64,000 bases of DNA from Edaphobacter modestus (GTDB taxonomy: Bacteria; Acidobacteriota; Terriglobia; Terriglobales; Acidobacteriaceae): positions 3,410,001 through 3,474,000 of the forward strand of contig NZ_SHKW01000001.1 in assembly GCF_004217555.1 (NCBI RefSeq), read 5' to 3'. Position numbers and translations under genes: made by a program. The notes under the pieces were generated by a model, which searched no databases, was not told where the DNA came from, and saw only the letters and a program-made list of their open reading frames with translations. This document shows, in pieces, positions 1 through 8,118 of the stretch. Every line of letters starts with the position of its first letter. The first letter of the stretch is position 1.

Positions 1-1409
1 CCCTCAATACGGATTCGCCAGACTCGACGCCCGTCTTCAACTTCGCCACGAGCCCCGATCTGCGCAAGCGAATGTACCTCTCCTACAACCAGAGGGCATA
101 CCCGAAGAACACCTCCGTGCTGAAAAGCATCCTCGAGACGAGGCAGGAACTGGCCACCACGCTTGGCTACAAAACCTTCGCAGACCTCGCAATGGCCGAT
201 CAGATGATGGGATCCGCCTCAAATCTGAAGACCTTTCTGGAACAGGTCGACACCACCTCGCGCACTGTCTCCGACAAGGAATACAAACTGCTCTTTGCCT
301 TTGCCGAGACCCGGCAGCCCGGGCTGAAAAGCATCCCCGCCTCCGACGGTAACTACTGGGCCGAACAGTATCGGCGTGCGAAGTATGACTTCGACGCACA
401 GAGCGTACGGCCCTATTTCCCCTACATGCCAGTGCAGGAAGGTATTCTCACTACGGCCGCGCACCTCTTTCACGTCGAGTTCAAGGCCGTTCCGGATGCG
501 AAGACCTGGCACCCCTCCGTATCGACATACGATGTATTCGACGCAGTCGCCGGCGACCATAAAAAGCTGGGTCGAATCTACCTCGACATGCACCCTCGCG
601 AGGGCAAGGACAAATGGTTCTCCTCGGCGCCTGTCGTCCCTGGTATCAACGGCAAACAACTTCCCGAGGGCGCTCTCATCTGCAACTTCCCTGGCGGCGA
701 ACCGGGAGATCCGGGGCTGATGGAGTACTCCGACGTAGTCACCTTCTTTCATGAGTTCGGCCACCTGATGCACCACATTCTCGGCGGTCAGGGTCAGTGG
801 TCCAACGCCGGAGGCTTCAACGTCGAGGGCGACTTCGTCGAAGCTCCATCCCAGATGCTCGAGGAGATGTTCCGTGATCGCGGCATCCTCTCCGCCTTCG
901 CGAAGAACTACAAGACCGGCGAGGTGATTCCCGCGGCGCTCGTCGAAAAGATGAACGCCGCCGGAGCCTATGGGCGAGGACGCTGGGTACAGTCGCAGCT
1001 CCTGTATTCGACCTTCGCCCTGCAAGTGCACGACCGTCCGCCTACCCAGATCGACTTCGACTCTCTGTGGCGCGAGGACTTTGGTCGCTTTTCCCAACTG
1101 CAGTTCGTCGACGGCAACCGCTTCTATGACAGCTTCACGCACCTCACCGGCTATTCGTCGAACTACTACACCTACATGCTCGACAAGGTCATCGCCGTTG
1201 ACTTCTTCTCGAAGTTCGACCGATCGAATCTGCTGGGGGGTCCGGCCGCAATGCGTTACCGCAAAACCGTGCTCGAACCGGGTGCGGCGAAACCTGCAAC
1301 CGAGCTGGTGAAAGACTTCCTCGGCCGCGAGCAGAGCCTCGATGCCCTGAAGACGTGGATGAACGAGGAGTTCGAGACCAGCGACACAAAGATGGCGGTT
1401 CAAAGATAA
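1..1409 (+). CDS. M3 family oligopeptidase (thimet oligopeptidase-like), 5' end outside window
   Basis: A zinc metallopeptidase that cleaves short peptides. The reading frame is open from base 3 to the window edge, so the true start lies upstream and the Met at 72 is internal. About 470 residues of the C-terminal catalytic half are visible. The M3 zinc motif HEFGH is encoded at 750-764 (context TFFHEFGHLMHH), and about 25 residues later the third zinc-ligand helix FVEAPSQMLEEM follows, as in thimet oligopeptidase and Dcp. The Tyr-rich substrate segment HLTGYSSNYYTYML lies near the C-terminus. Whether it carries a signal peptide cannot be seen. The next gene follows after 28 bp on the same strand but appears to have its own promoter. 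The family call is secure; the choice between oligopeptidase A, Dcp and thimet type is not. Confidence 0.93.
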   Translation, partial: LNTDSPDSTPVFNFATSPDLRKRMYLSYNQRAYPKNTSVLKSILETRQELATTLGYKTFADLAMADQMMGSASNLKTFLEQVDTTSRTVSDKEYKLLFAFAETRQPGLKSIPASDGNYWAEQYRRAKYDFDAQSVRPYFPYMPVQEGILTTAAHLFHVEFKAVPDAKTWHPSVSTYDVFDAVAGDHKKLGRIYLDMHPREGKDKWFSSAPVVPGINGKQLPEGALICNFPGGEPGDPGLMEYSDVVTFFHEFGHLMHHILGGQGQWSNAGGFNVEGDFVEAPSQMLEEMFRDRGILSAFAKNYKTGEVIPAALVEKMNAAGAYGRGRWVQSQLLYSTFALQVHDRPPTQIDFDSLWREDFGRFSQLQFVDGNRFYDSFTHLTGYSSNYYTYMLDKVIAVDFFSKFDRSNLLGGPAAMRYRKTVLEPGAAKPATELVKDFLGREQSLDALKTWMNEEFETSDTKMAVQR

Positions 1410-1425
1410 CCCGGACCGTTGCCGC

Positions 1426-1437
1426 TACACTTGAAGC
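1426..1437 (+). promoter_or_regulatory. -10 box placed for a leaderless transcript of the HipA-like gene
   Basis: TACACT at 1426-1431 is followed by exactly six bases and then the ATG at 1438. A start about seven bases past the -10 box would put +1 on the A of the ATG. There is no Shine-Dalgarno sequence. No clear -35 box is visible. Confidence 0.45.
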
Positions 1438-2223
1438 ATGCAGCTAAGGACCGTGAGGGCGACGCAGTATGTGACGGCTCTACGTGAGGGCGGAAGCCTT
1501 CCTGCAATCGTCGCCGCAGACGACCTTGGTCTGTATGTGTTGAAGTTTCGCGGAGCCGGACAAGGACCGCTGGCGCTCGTAGCCGAACTAGTTGCAGGCG
1601 AGATCGGACGCGAGCTCGGCCTGAATGTTCCGGAGCTCGTCTTTGTCGAGGTCGACGCCGCTCTCGGCCGCAATGAGCCCGACCAGGAGATCCGCGATCT
1701 GCTGAAGGCGAGTGTCGGATTGAACCTGGCGCTCGACTACCTTCCGGGCTCGACGATGTTCGATCCAGCCGCAGGAGATGTGGCCGACGCGAAGACTGCG
1801 TCCATGGCCGTATGGTTCGATGCGTTCGTAATGAATGTGGATCGCACACCTCGCAACGCCAACCTGTTGTGCTGGCATCGTGAGCTGTACTTCATCGACC
1901 ATGGCGCCGCTCTCTACGTTCATCACGACTGGCATACGATCCTCGAACGCGCGGAGTCCCCATTTCGCGAATCGAAACACCATATCCTGTTGCCGTGGGC
2001 CACTGCTCTCGAAGAGGCCGGCGAAAGCGCGCGGCTTCTGCTGACTCCGGAGAAGATCGCACAAATCCTTGAAGAAGTTCCCGACAAGTGGCTCTTGCGA
2101 GAAGAGGACCACATCAGCGCGGAACAGAAAAGAGCCGTCTACAGCGACTTCTTCGCCCGTCGCCTGAAGGCGTCCGCGAAGTTCCAGGAGGAGGCCGACC
2201 GTGCCCGTGCCCAGCTCGTTTGA
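1438..2223 (+). CDS. HipA-like kinase domain protein (HipA_2 family)
   Basis: A 261-residue single-domain protein related to the C-terminal kinase fold of HipA. Visible landmarks are a candidate ATP-binding lysine near residue 36 (LYVLKFRG), a catalytic-loop-like segment around D135 (MNVDRTPRNANLL) and a metal-binding Asp near D154 (YFIDHGAAL). It lacks the N-terminal half of classical HipA and has no HipB partner nearby, so a persister toxin role should not be assumed. It overlaps the next gene, a DUF3037 protein, by 23 bp. This kinase-DUF3037 pairing is recurrent in bacteria and suggests that the two work together. The substrate is unknown. Its codons end in G or T more often than those of flanking genes, a mild sign of separate ancestry. 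Confidence 0.82.
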   Translation: MQLRTVRATQYVTALREGGSLPAIVAADDLGLYVLKFRGAGQGPLALVAELVAGEIGRELGLNVPELVFVEVDAALGRNEPDQEIRDLLKASVGLNLALDYLPGSTMFDPAAGDVADAKTASMAVWFDAFVMNVDRTPRNANLLCWHRELYFIDHGAALYVHHDWHTILERAESPFRESKHHILLPWATALEEAGESARLLLTPEKIAQILEEVPDKWLLREEDHISAEQKRAVYSDFFARRLKASAKFQEEADRARAQLV

Positions 2224-2599
2224 TTACGCCGTAGTGCGCGTCGTGCCCCGCGTCGAACGCGGCGAGTTCATCAATGCGGGCGTCATCCTGTTTTGCCTCG
2301 AACAGAAGTTCCTCGAGGCTCGCATCGTCGTCGACGAGGCGCGTCTCCAAGCGCTCTGGCCGGAGATCGATCTCGAGCTCGTCCGCCGCCACCTGGAGGC
2401 CATTCCGAAGGTAGCTGCCGGCGATGTGTCCGCGGGACCCATTGCGCGGCTCTCCCTCCGCGAGCGCTTTCACTGGCTGGTCTCGCCCCGCAGCACCATC
2501 ATTCAGGTCTCGCCCGTTCACACCGGTCTGTGCGAGGAAAAGCCGGAAGCCATGCTCAGCGAGCTCGAAAAAAGACTGCTCTGGACACGGAACGATTAA
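2201..2599 (+). CDS. DUF3037 domain protein, partner of the HipA-like kinase
   Basis: A 132-residue protein with the DUF3037 pattern: an N-terminal FDYAVVRVVPRVERGEF segment, then GVILFC and a C-terminal VHTGLC motif. The function of the family is unknown. The start is GTG at 2201, inside the end of the kinase gene. It is supported by a strong AGGAGG ribosome site about eight bases upstream. A second GTG at 2207 is possible. The 23-bp overlap implies translational coupling with the kinase, so the two products are probably made in fixed ratio. There is no signal peptide, so it is likely cytoplasmic. Confidence 0.85.
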   Translation: MPVPSSFDYAVVRVVPRVERGEFINAGVILFCLEQKFLEARIVVDEARLQALWPEIDLELVRRHLEAIPKVAAGDVSAGPIARLSLRERFHWLVSPRSTIIQVSPVHTGLCEEKPEAMLSELEKRLLWTRND

Positions 2600-2612
2600 A
2601 TCCGCCCTGTGG

Positions 2613-2624
2613 TAGCTTCAAAAA
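2613..2624 (+). promoter_or_regulatory. -10 box placed for a leaderless transcript of the M28 peptidase
   Basis: TAGCTT at 2613-2618, preceded by an upstream TG, is followed by exactly six bases and then ATG at 2625. No Shine-Dalgarno sequence is present. The geometry is the same as at 1426 and 23073. Confidence 0.4.
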
Positions 2625-4082
2625 ATGCGCCGATCTGTTCTCGCTCTTCTCGCCTCAGTCATCTCTCCGGTCGCCTTCGCGCAGATGCCCGTCTCTCCCG
2701 AGACCCGCTCCACCGTCGCCCACATCATAGGCGACATCATGGTCAACGGGCAGGCCTATGAGTACGACCGTCAACTGGCAGATACCATCGGTCCCCGTCT
2801 CACCGGCTCCGACAACTACGTCCACGCCGTCTCCTGGGCCGAACAGCAGTTCCGCACCCTCGGCCTGGCAAACGTGCATACCGAGCCCTTCACAATGCCT
2901 GCAACCTGGGAGCCCGAGACCCCGGCCACAGGCCGCATCACCTCGCCGCGCATCCAGAATCTCCACATCTACTCCCTCGGCTGGAGCCCCTCCACTCCCA
3001 GCGGAGGCGTGAAGGGCAACATCGTCTATCTCGAGCACCTCACCATCGAGGGCATCGAAGCCCAGAAAGACAAGCTCGCCGACAATATCGTCCTCATCGA
3101 CAAAGAGAGCATCGGCGACCAGCCTGCTTTCAGTCAGATCCTCCAGGCCTTGAACCACCTCGGCAAGCTCGCTCCGAAGGGGCTTCTCCTCGAAGGCGGC
3201 CCGAACGGAAGCGAGTCGGCCACGGCCCTGACCTTCGACGGCACCCTTTCCAGCTACCCTATAGCGCAGGTCGGTCTCGAAGACGCCGGGCTGATCAAGC
3301 GCATGCTCGATCACGGTCCCGTGACGGTCGAGTTCTCCTTCAAGAACCGTATCCGCAAAAACGTGAAGGTCGACAACGTGGTCGCCGAGATTCCGGGTAG
3401 CGATCTGCCAAACGAGACTGTCATCGTCTCCGGCCATCTCGACTCCTGGCATCCCGCAACCGGAGCGCAGGACAACGGCACCGGCGCCTCCACCGTCCTC
3501 GATGTCGCCCGCGCCATCAAGGCCAGCGGCCATCCGCCCCGCCGCACCCTGCGTTTCCTCCTCGTCGGTGGCGAAGAACAGGGCATCCTCGGCTCCACCG
3601 CCTACGTCCGCAGCCACAAGGACCAGATGTCCTCCATCGACTGCGTCCTCATCTCCGACACCGGGGCCCAGCGCGCCAAGGGTTGGTATCTCATGGGCCG
3701 CGACGACGAGAAGCAGGCGCTCACCAACGTCGAGCCTCTGCTCAACGGCCTCGGCTCCGGCGACACTACTCCTTCGGTCGAATTCCTCTTCCAGACCGAT
3801 CACATCTCCTTCGATCTCCTGGGCGTCCCCACGCTCGTCCTCTGGAACGAGACCGACAAATACTTCAAGCTGCATCACAAGGCGTCGGACTCCTTCGACT
3901 CGGTCAATCAGGCCGACCTCAATCAGGGCGTCGCCACCACTGCCGCTACCGCATACGCCATCGCAGACTCGGCGAAGCCGTTCGCTCCGCACGACACCCC
4001 TGCCCAGACCGAAGAATGGTTGAAGAAGGCCCGGCAGTGGGACGACTACAAGTTCTTCCAATCCGCTGGCGTCTTTCCGTAA
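2625..4082 (+). CDS. Secreted M28 family aminopeptidase / carboxypeptidase Q-like
   Basis: A 485-residue exported zinc peptidase. A signal peptide covers about residues 1-20 (MRRSVLALLASV...AFAQ). The M28 di-zinc ligands are visible in order: His and Asp in SGHLDSWHPATGAQDNGTGA, the catalytic Glu pair in VGGEEQGILGS, Asp in ISDTGA and the final His in TDHISFD. A PA-type insert probably lies before the catalytic core, as in plasma glutamate carboxypeptidase. It probably trims oligopeptides in the periplasm or outside the cell. It follows the DUF3037 gene by 25 bp but has its own promoter-like -10 box. Family assignment is firm; exact specificity is not. Confidence 0.92.
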   Translation: MRRSVLALLASVISPVAFAQMPVSPETRSTVAHIIGDIMVNGQAYEYDRQLADTIGPRLTGSDNYVHAVSWAEQQFRTLGLANVHTEPFTMPATWEPETPATGRITSPRIQNLHIYSLGWSPSTPSGGVKGNIVYLEHLTIEGIEAQKDKLADNIVLIDKESIGDQPAFSQILQALNHLGKLAPKGLLLEGGPNGSESATALTFDGTLSSYPIAQVGLEDAGLIKRMLDHGPVTVEFSFKNRIRKNVKVDNVVAEIPGSDLPNETVIVSGHLDSWHPATGAQDNGTGASTVLDVARAIKASGHPPRRTLRFLLVGGEEQGILGSTAYVRSHKDQMSSIDCVLISDTGAQRAKGWYLMGRDDEKQALTNVEPLLNGLGSGDTTPSVEFLFQTDHISFDLLGVPTLVLWNETDKYFKLHHKASDSFDSVNQADLNQGVATTAATAYAIADSAKPFAPHDTPAQTEEWLKKARQWDDYKFFQSAGVFP

Positions 4083-4129
4083 AGCGGAGCAGCAGGAGAC
4101 ACAACAGAGACGAAGGAAGTATCAGCCGA

Positions 4130-4190
4130 GTGCCCCACTTTCGCGACAATCTACTGTCGCCAACGTGGGCATTCGAGCGAAGCTCGAACC
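4130..4190. repeat. Dispersed double-hairpin element, copy 1
   Basis: Hairpin A has arms GCCCCAC/GTGGGC plus an inner GCGACA/TGTCGC stem (4132-4170). Hairpin B is TTCGAGCgaaGCTCGAA followed by CC. The element lies between the convergent M28 peptidase and tgt genes. Confidence 0.75.
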
Positions 4191-4220
4191 ATTCCCCCCA
4201 ACCAACCGAAGTCTCTCGAC

Positions 4221-5354
4221 CTAAGCCAGCTCCGCTCTCACCCGCTCCATCGTTGCGAGATAAAAGTGCAGGTTGTGCACAGAGTTCAGGGTCAGTCCCA
4301 GCGGTTCCCCCACAACGAACAAATGCCGCAGGTACGCCCGCGAATACCGCGCGCAAACCATGCATCCGCACGTCGCATCGATCGGCCCCTGGTCCTCCGC
4401 ATACTCCTTGCGCTTGATGTTCATGCGCACAATGCCGCCATCCTCACCCCGCGCAAACACCAATCCATGGCGGCCCGCTCGCGTCGGAAGTACGCAGTCC
4501 ATCATGTCCACGCCCATCTTTGCGTACTCCTCAATCTCGTCGGGATAGCCCACACCCATCACATAGCGAGGTTTGTCCTTCGGCAGCCACTCCAGCGTGC
4601 GCGCAATCATCTCGCGGGTCACCTCACGCGGCTCACCCACCGCAAGACCTCCAATCGCATAGCCGGGAAGGTCCATCTCGACAAGATGCTCCGCCGACTC
4701 CTTACGCAGATCGACGTACATCCCGCCCTGGACGATGCCAAAGAGGCTCTGCGTCTTTCCCTGCATCTCAGAAAACCACGGCACGCGATGCTTGTTCGCT
4801 TCGAAGTGGTCCTTCGAGCGCCCGGCCCACGCATGTGTCAGCCCCATCGAGTCCTTCGTGCGCTCCCAGCTCGCCGGCGTCTCCACACACTCATCGAAGA
4901 CCATCGCAATATCCGCGCCCAGCGCAATCTGAACGTCGATCGAGTGTTCCGGTGAAAAGAAGTGCTTCGAGCCATCCAGATGGGACCGAAATTCCACGCC
5001 ATCCGGAGTCACCTTGCGCAGACTGCTCAAGCTGAAGACCTGAAAGCCGCCCGAGTCCGTCAGCATCGGTCGCTCCCAGCCCATGAAGCGATGCACGCCA
5101 CCCATACGCGCAATCAGCTCATGCCCAGGCCGCAGATAGAGATGATACGTATTCGCCAGGATGATCTCCGCGCCGCGCTCGCCCGGTCCAATCCTCTCCA
5201 GTACACCCTGCTCGACCGCCTTCACGCTGGCTGCCGTTCCCACCGGCATGAACACCGGCGTCTGCACCATGCCATGCGGCAGCGCAAGCGTTCCCCTGCG
5301 GCCGCCACTCTCCGCGGTCTTCTGTATCTCGAAGCTCAAACCCATCTTCTGCAT
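4221..5354 (-). CDS. tgt: tRNA-guanine(34) transglycosylase
   Basis: Exchanges guanine-34 for the queuosine precursor preQ1 in GUN-anticodon tRNAs. The protein has 377 residues, the usual length for bacterial Tgt. Motifs in order are VGTAASVKA near residue 40, the catalytic LTDSGGFQVFSL at about 98-110, and MMDCVLPTRAGRHG holding the nucleophilic Asp. The C-terminal zinc site is ATCGCMVCARYSRAYLRHLF. The start is the ATG at 5354, which lies about 40 bp from the divergent esterase start, so the two genes share a compact promoter region. The companion modification gene gluQ is also in the window (23085). Confidence 0.97.
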   Translation of the reverse strand: MQKMGLSFEIQKTAESGGRRGTLALPHGMVQTPVFMPVGTAASVKAVEQGVLERIGPGERGAEIILANTYHLYLRPGHELIARMGGVHRFMGWERPMLTDSGGFQVFSLSSLRKVTPDGVEFRSHLDGSKHFFSPEHSIDVQIALGADIAMVFDECVETPASWERTKDSMGLTHAWAGRSKDHFEANKHRVPWFSEMQGKTQSLFGIVQGGMYVDLRKESAEHLVEMDLPGYAIGGLAVGEPREVTREMIARTLEWLPKDKPRYVMGVGYPDEIEEYAKMGVDMMDCVLPTRAGRHGLVFARGEDGGIVRMNIKRKEYAEDQGPIDATCGCMVCARYSRAYLRHLFVVGEPLGLTLNSVHNLHFYLATMERVRAELA

Positions 5355-5394
5355 TGTAGAGGGATCAACGTGCAGGCGTTATAGTGGAGGTCCC

Positions 5395-6438
5395 ATGCAC
5401 AAGCCACTTCTCCTCGCGCTTTGTCTCTCTCTCCCCGCCGCCGCACAAAACTTCTCCGGCCCCGCACCCCAGGGACCGCCGCTCACAGCCGATTCGCTCC
5501 AGAACCCCGGCGTTCCCACCGGCACTCTCTCCGACAAGCTCTCCCTCACCAGCCGCACCTACGACGGCATGACCAGCAACTACTGGATCTACGTCCCCGC
5601 GCAGTACGACCCCAAGACTCCGGCAGCCGTAATGGTCTTCAACGACGGCGGTGGATACATCGACCGCAAGGGCAATCATCCTGCCCTCAACGTCATCGAC
5701 AACCTCATCGCTCAGCACAAGATTCCCGTCATGATCGCCGTGTTCACCGACCCCGGCGACATCTCCGGCGCACCCGGAACCCCAACCTACAAATTTGTCG
5801 ACGCTTACTCCAAAAAATGGTCGCGCACCCTGAAGGACTCCATGCGCTCGACCGAATACGACACCGTCTCCGACCGTTACGCCCGCTTCCTGCGCGACGA
5901 GCTTCTGCCCGCCGTCTCGGCCAAGTACAACCTCCGCAAGGACGCCTACAGCCACGCCATCACCGGTATGTCCTCCGGCGGCATTACCTCCCTCAACGCT
6001 GCCTGGCAACTGCCCGACGAGTTCAGCCGCGTCATCTCCTGGATCGGAAGCTTCACCGCCATCCAGTGGAACGAAGATCCCAACGTCCCCGACGGTGGCC
6101 AGGATTACCCGGAGAAGGTCCTCCGCGAACCCCACCGCAACATCCGCGTCTGGCTGCAGGACGGCAGCAACGACCAGGAGAACAACCGTTACGGCAGCTG
6201 GCCGCTGGCGAACATCCGCATGGCCAACGCCCTCAAGCTCAAGTCCTACGACTTCCACTTCAGCTTTGGCCTCGGTCCGCATAGCCCGGTCGAAGGCGCG
6301 GCGGAGTTTCCCGAAGAGATGATCTGGCTCTGGCGCGACTACGATCCCGCCCATACCGAGCAGACCTACGCACAGGACCCCGCGGAAGCCACCAGGCCGC
6401 CCTTCCGCGTCTCCATCGCGAACCGCGAAGCGCACTAG
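5395..6438 (+). CDS. Secreted alpha/beta-hydrolase esterase (enterochelin-esterase / esterase D type)
   Basis: A 347-residue secreted hydrolase of the putative esterase family (PF00756 type). The frame is open further upstream, but the ATG at 5395 is preferred. It begins a clear signal peptide (MHKPLLLALCLSLPAAAQ) and follows a GGAGG ribosome site at 5386-5390. The upstream part would overlap tgt. Nucleophile elbow: GMSSGG. An acidic residue in the QDGSNDQEN segment and the His in GLGPHSP complete the likely triad. The substrate is unknown; relatives act on acetylated or feruloylated sugars or on siderophores. It ends exactly where the convergent MFS gene ends, with adjacent stop codons and no spacer. 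Confidence 0.88.
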   Translation: MHKPLLLALCLSLPAAAQNFSGPAPQGPPLTADSLQNPGVPTGTLSDKLSLTSRTYDGMTSNYWIYVPAQYDPKTPAAVMVFNDGGGYIDRKGNHPALNVIDNLIAQHKIPVMIAVFTDPGDISGAPGTPTYKFVDAYSKKWSRTLKDSMRSTEYDTVSDRYARFLRDELLPAVSAKYNLRKDAYSHAITGMSSGGITSLNAAWQLPDEFSRVISWIGSFTAIQWNEDPNVPDGGQDYPEKVLREPHRNIRVWLQDGSNDQENNRYGSWPLANIRMANALKLKSYDFHFSFGLGPHSPVEGAAEFPEEMIWLWRDYDPAHTEQTYAQDPAEATRPPFRVSIANREAH

Positions 6439-7995
6439 CTACGAAGGCGTGGGTCGTGCCTTCATCGTTGCGGCTGCACTCGCCGAGGCAGCCGCAGCCA
6501 GACCCGCAGCCACCAGCGTTACAACCCTGAAGCCGCTGACGAACGCCTCATCCACAGCGCGTCGCGCACGCGGATCCGCGGTTTCGATCGCCGCAAGCTT
6601 CGCCCTCTGGTCCACAATCTTTCGCGCAGCCTCGCCCGTGACCTCTGCCGTGGCGAGTCTTCGCGTCAACGATGGCACAAAGGTGTGAAAGAAGACCGGC
6701 GCAAAGACCGCCAGTGCCAGCAGCGCCGCGACCTGCGACACCGCGTTGTTCACCCCCGAGGCCGCTCCCGTGCGCGACTCCTCCACCGAGCTCATCACCA
6801 TCGTCGTCAATGGCGCAACGCTCACCGCCATCCCAAGTCCGAGAAGCAGCACCGCCGGAAGATATGTCGTCCAGTAGGTTCCGCCCACGCCGGGCCGCGC
6901 CAGCAACGTATATCCGCTGGCGATGATAAGCGGACCCACTACCAGAGGACCCCGCGCTCCATGTCGCGCCATCAATTCGCCCGACCACGGCGACAGCAGA
7001 AACATCAGCACCACCATCGGCACCATCGCCGCCCCCGCATGCGTGGGCGTGTAACCCTGAACCTGAATCAGATTGAGCGGCAGATAAAAGAGCGTGCCGC
7101 CTAGAGCCGCATAGAGGCAGAACGTCAGCAGGTTCGCTCCCGCAAACTCGCGGCTGCGAAACAACGTCAACGGCACCAGCGGACTCACCGCTCGCTCTTC
7201 CACGACAAACGCCGCCACCAGCAGCACAACCCCGGCTGCACCGGCCAGCCATACTTCGTAGCCGCCTTCCGCTCCTTCAATCAGCGCAAACGTAACTCCC
7301 GCCAGGCCTCCCGTAAGAAGCAACGCGCCCTTCCAGTCAAACCCACGTAACTCGCCAGAGCGCACAGGCAGAGGAATCTCCGGAACGTACCGCAGCAGGA
7401 TCCACACCGTAAGCATCGCCAGCGGAGCATTGATGAAGAACACCCATCGCCACGATGCATGCTCCACCAGGAAGCCGCCCGCAACCGGACCCAGCGCCGT
7501 CATCATCGCGGCAAATCCCGACCAGGTTCCAATCGCACGCCCCCGTTCTTCCGGCGGAAAGTGCGCGCTGACCAGTGCAAGACTGTTTGGAAGCAGCATG
7601 GCGCCACCGATTCCCTGCAACGCCCGCCCCGCGATCAGCTGACCGATGTTCTGTGCAAACCCGCACCCAACAGACGCCACGGCGAACAAAACCACGCCCG
7701 CCATAAAGATCTTTCGCAGGCCAACACGGTCTCCCAACGCTCCACCCACCAGCAGCAACGCCGAAAGAAACAACGCATACGCCTCGACGACCCACTGCAC
7801 CTGCGCCCCTGTCGCCCCAAGTCCATGCTGCAATGCCGGAAGTGCAACATTCACGACGGTCCCGTCAATGAACTCCATGCTCGAGCCCAGCACCGCCGCA
7901 GCCAGCACCCACGCACCGCAACGTCGTGTCGTATCCCGGCAGCGACCGGCGAGAATGACCGCTTCGTCGCACGGACGCCTTACACTCCCGATCAA
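6439..7995 (-). CDS. MFS efflux transporter, DHA2 (EmrB/QacA) family
   Basis: A 518-residue inner-membrane drug:proton antiporter of the 14-helix DHA2 family. The first helix carries SSMEFIDGTVVNVALPAL, the typical motif D1 of this group. Motif A-like GALGDRVGLRK and motif C-like segments (LGPVAGGFLVE) follow. The start is uncertain: no ATG lies at the N-terminus. A TTG at 7995 has an AGGAG ribosome site nine bases upstream and is used here. The first 25 residues before the first helix are Arg-rich and could be partly untranslated. No MFP (EmrA-like) subunit or regulator is adjacent, so it probably works alone. The substrate cannot be predicted. Confidence 0.92.
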   Translation of the reverse strand: MIGSVRRPCDEAVILAGRCRDTTRRCGAWVLAAAVLGSSMEFIDGTVVNVALPALQHGLGATGAQVQWVVEAYALFLSALLLVGGALGDRVGLRKIFMAGVVLFAVASVGCGFAQNIGQLIAGRALQGIGGAMLLPNSLALVSAHFPPEERGRAIGTWSGFAAMMTALGPVAGGFLVEHASWRWVFFINAPLAMLTVWILLRYVPEIPLPVRSGELRGFDWKGALLLTGGLAGVTFALIEGAEGGYEVWLAGAAGVVLLVAAFVVEERAVSPLVPLTLFRSREFAGANLLTFCLYAALGGTLFYLPLNLIQVQGYTPTHAGAAMVPMVVLMFLLSPWSGELMARHGARGPLVVGPLIIASGYTLLARPGVGGTYWTTYLPAVLLLGLGMAVSVAPLTTMVMSSVEESRTGAASGVNNAVSQVAALLALAVFAPVFFHTFVPSLTRRLATAEVTGEAARKIVDQRAKLAAIETADPRARRAVDEAFVSGFRVVTLVAAGLAAAASASAAATMKARPTPS

Positions 7996-8060
7996 TCGGA
8001 TCGTCTCCTCTGCCCTTCCATCAGGCTATAGTTCAAAACTACACCAAGGAACGGCGGCAA

Positions 8061-8097
8061 AGAAAAATGCCGGCTCCCCTCGCAGGGCAGCCGGCAT
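8061..8097 (-). terminator. Rho-independent terminator of the TonB-dependent receptor gene
   Basis: On the minus strand, ATGCCGGCT (8097-8089) pairs with AGCCGGCAT (8075-8067) and is followed by TTTTTCTTT. It lies 20 bp after the receptor stop codon. Confidence 0.85.
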
Positions 8098-8118
8098 CTC
8101 ACCTTGGTTTCGCGGCGG

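Noticed and set aside
219-1403. Long minus-strand open frame opposite the M3 peptidase
   Set aside because: A GC-rich shadow frame with no domain; the plus strand carries the HEFGH peptidase.
1438-2599. HipBA-type persister toxin-antitoxin module
   Set aside because: The kinase lacks the HipA N-terminal half and its partner is DUF3037, not the HTH protein HipB.
2655-4061. 468-codon minus-strand frame opposite the M28 peptidase
   Set aside because: Val/Gly/Asp-rich antisense of C-ending codons; no protein family features.
5365-6435. 356-codon minus-strand frame opposite the esterase
   Set aside because: Antisense shadow; the plus frame has a signal peptide and GMSSGG.
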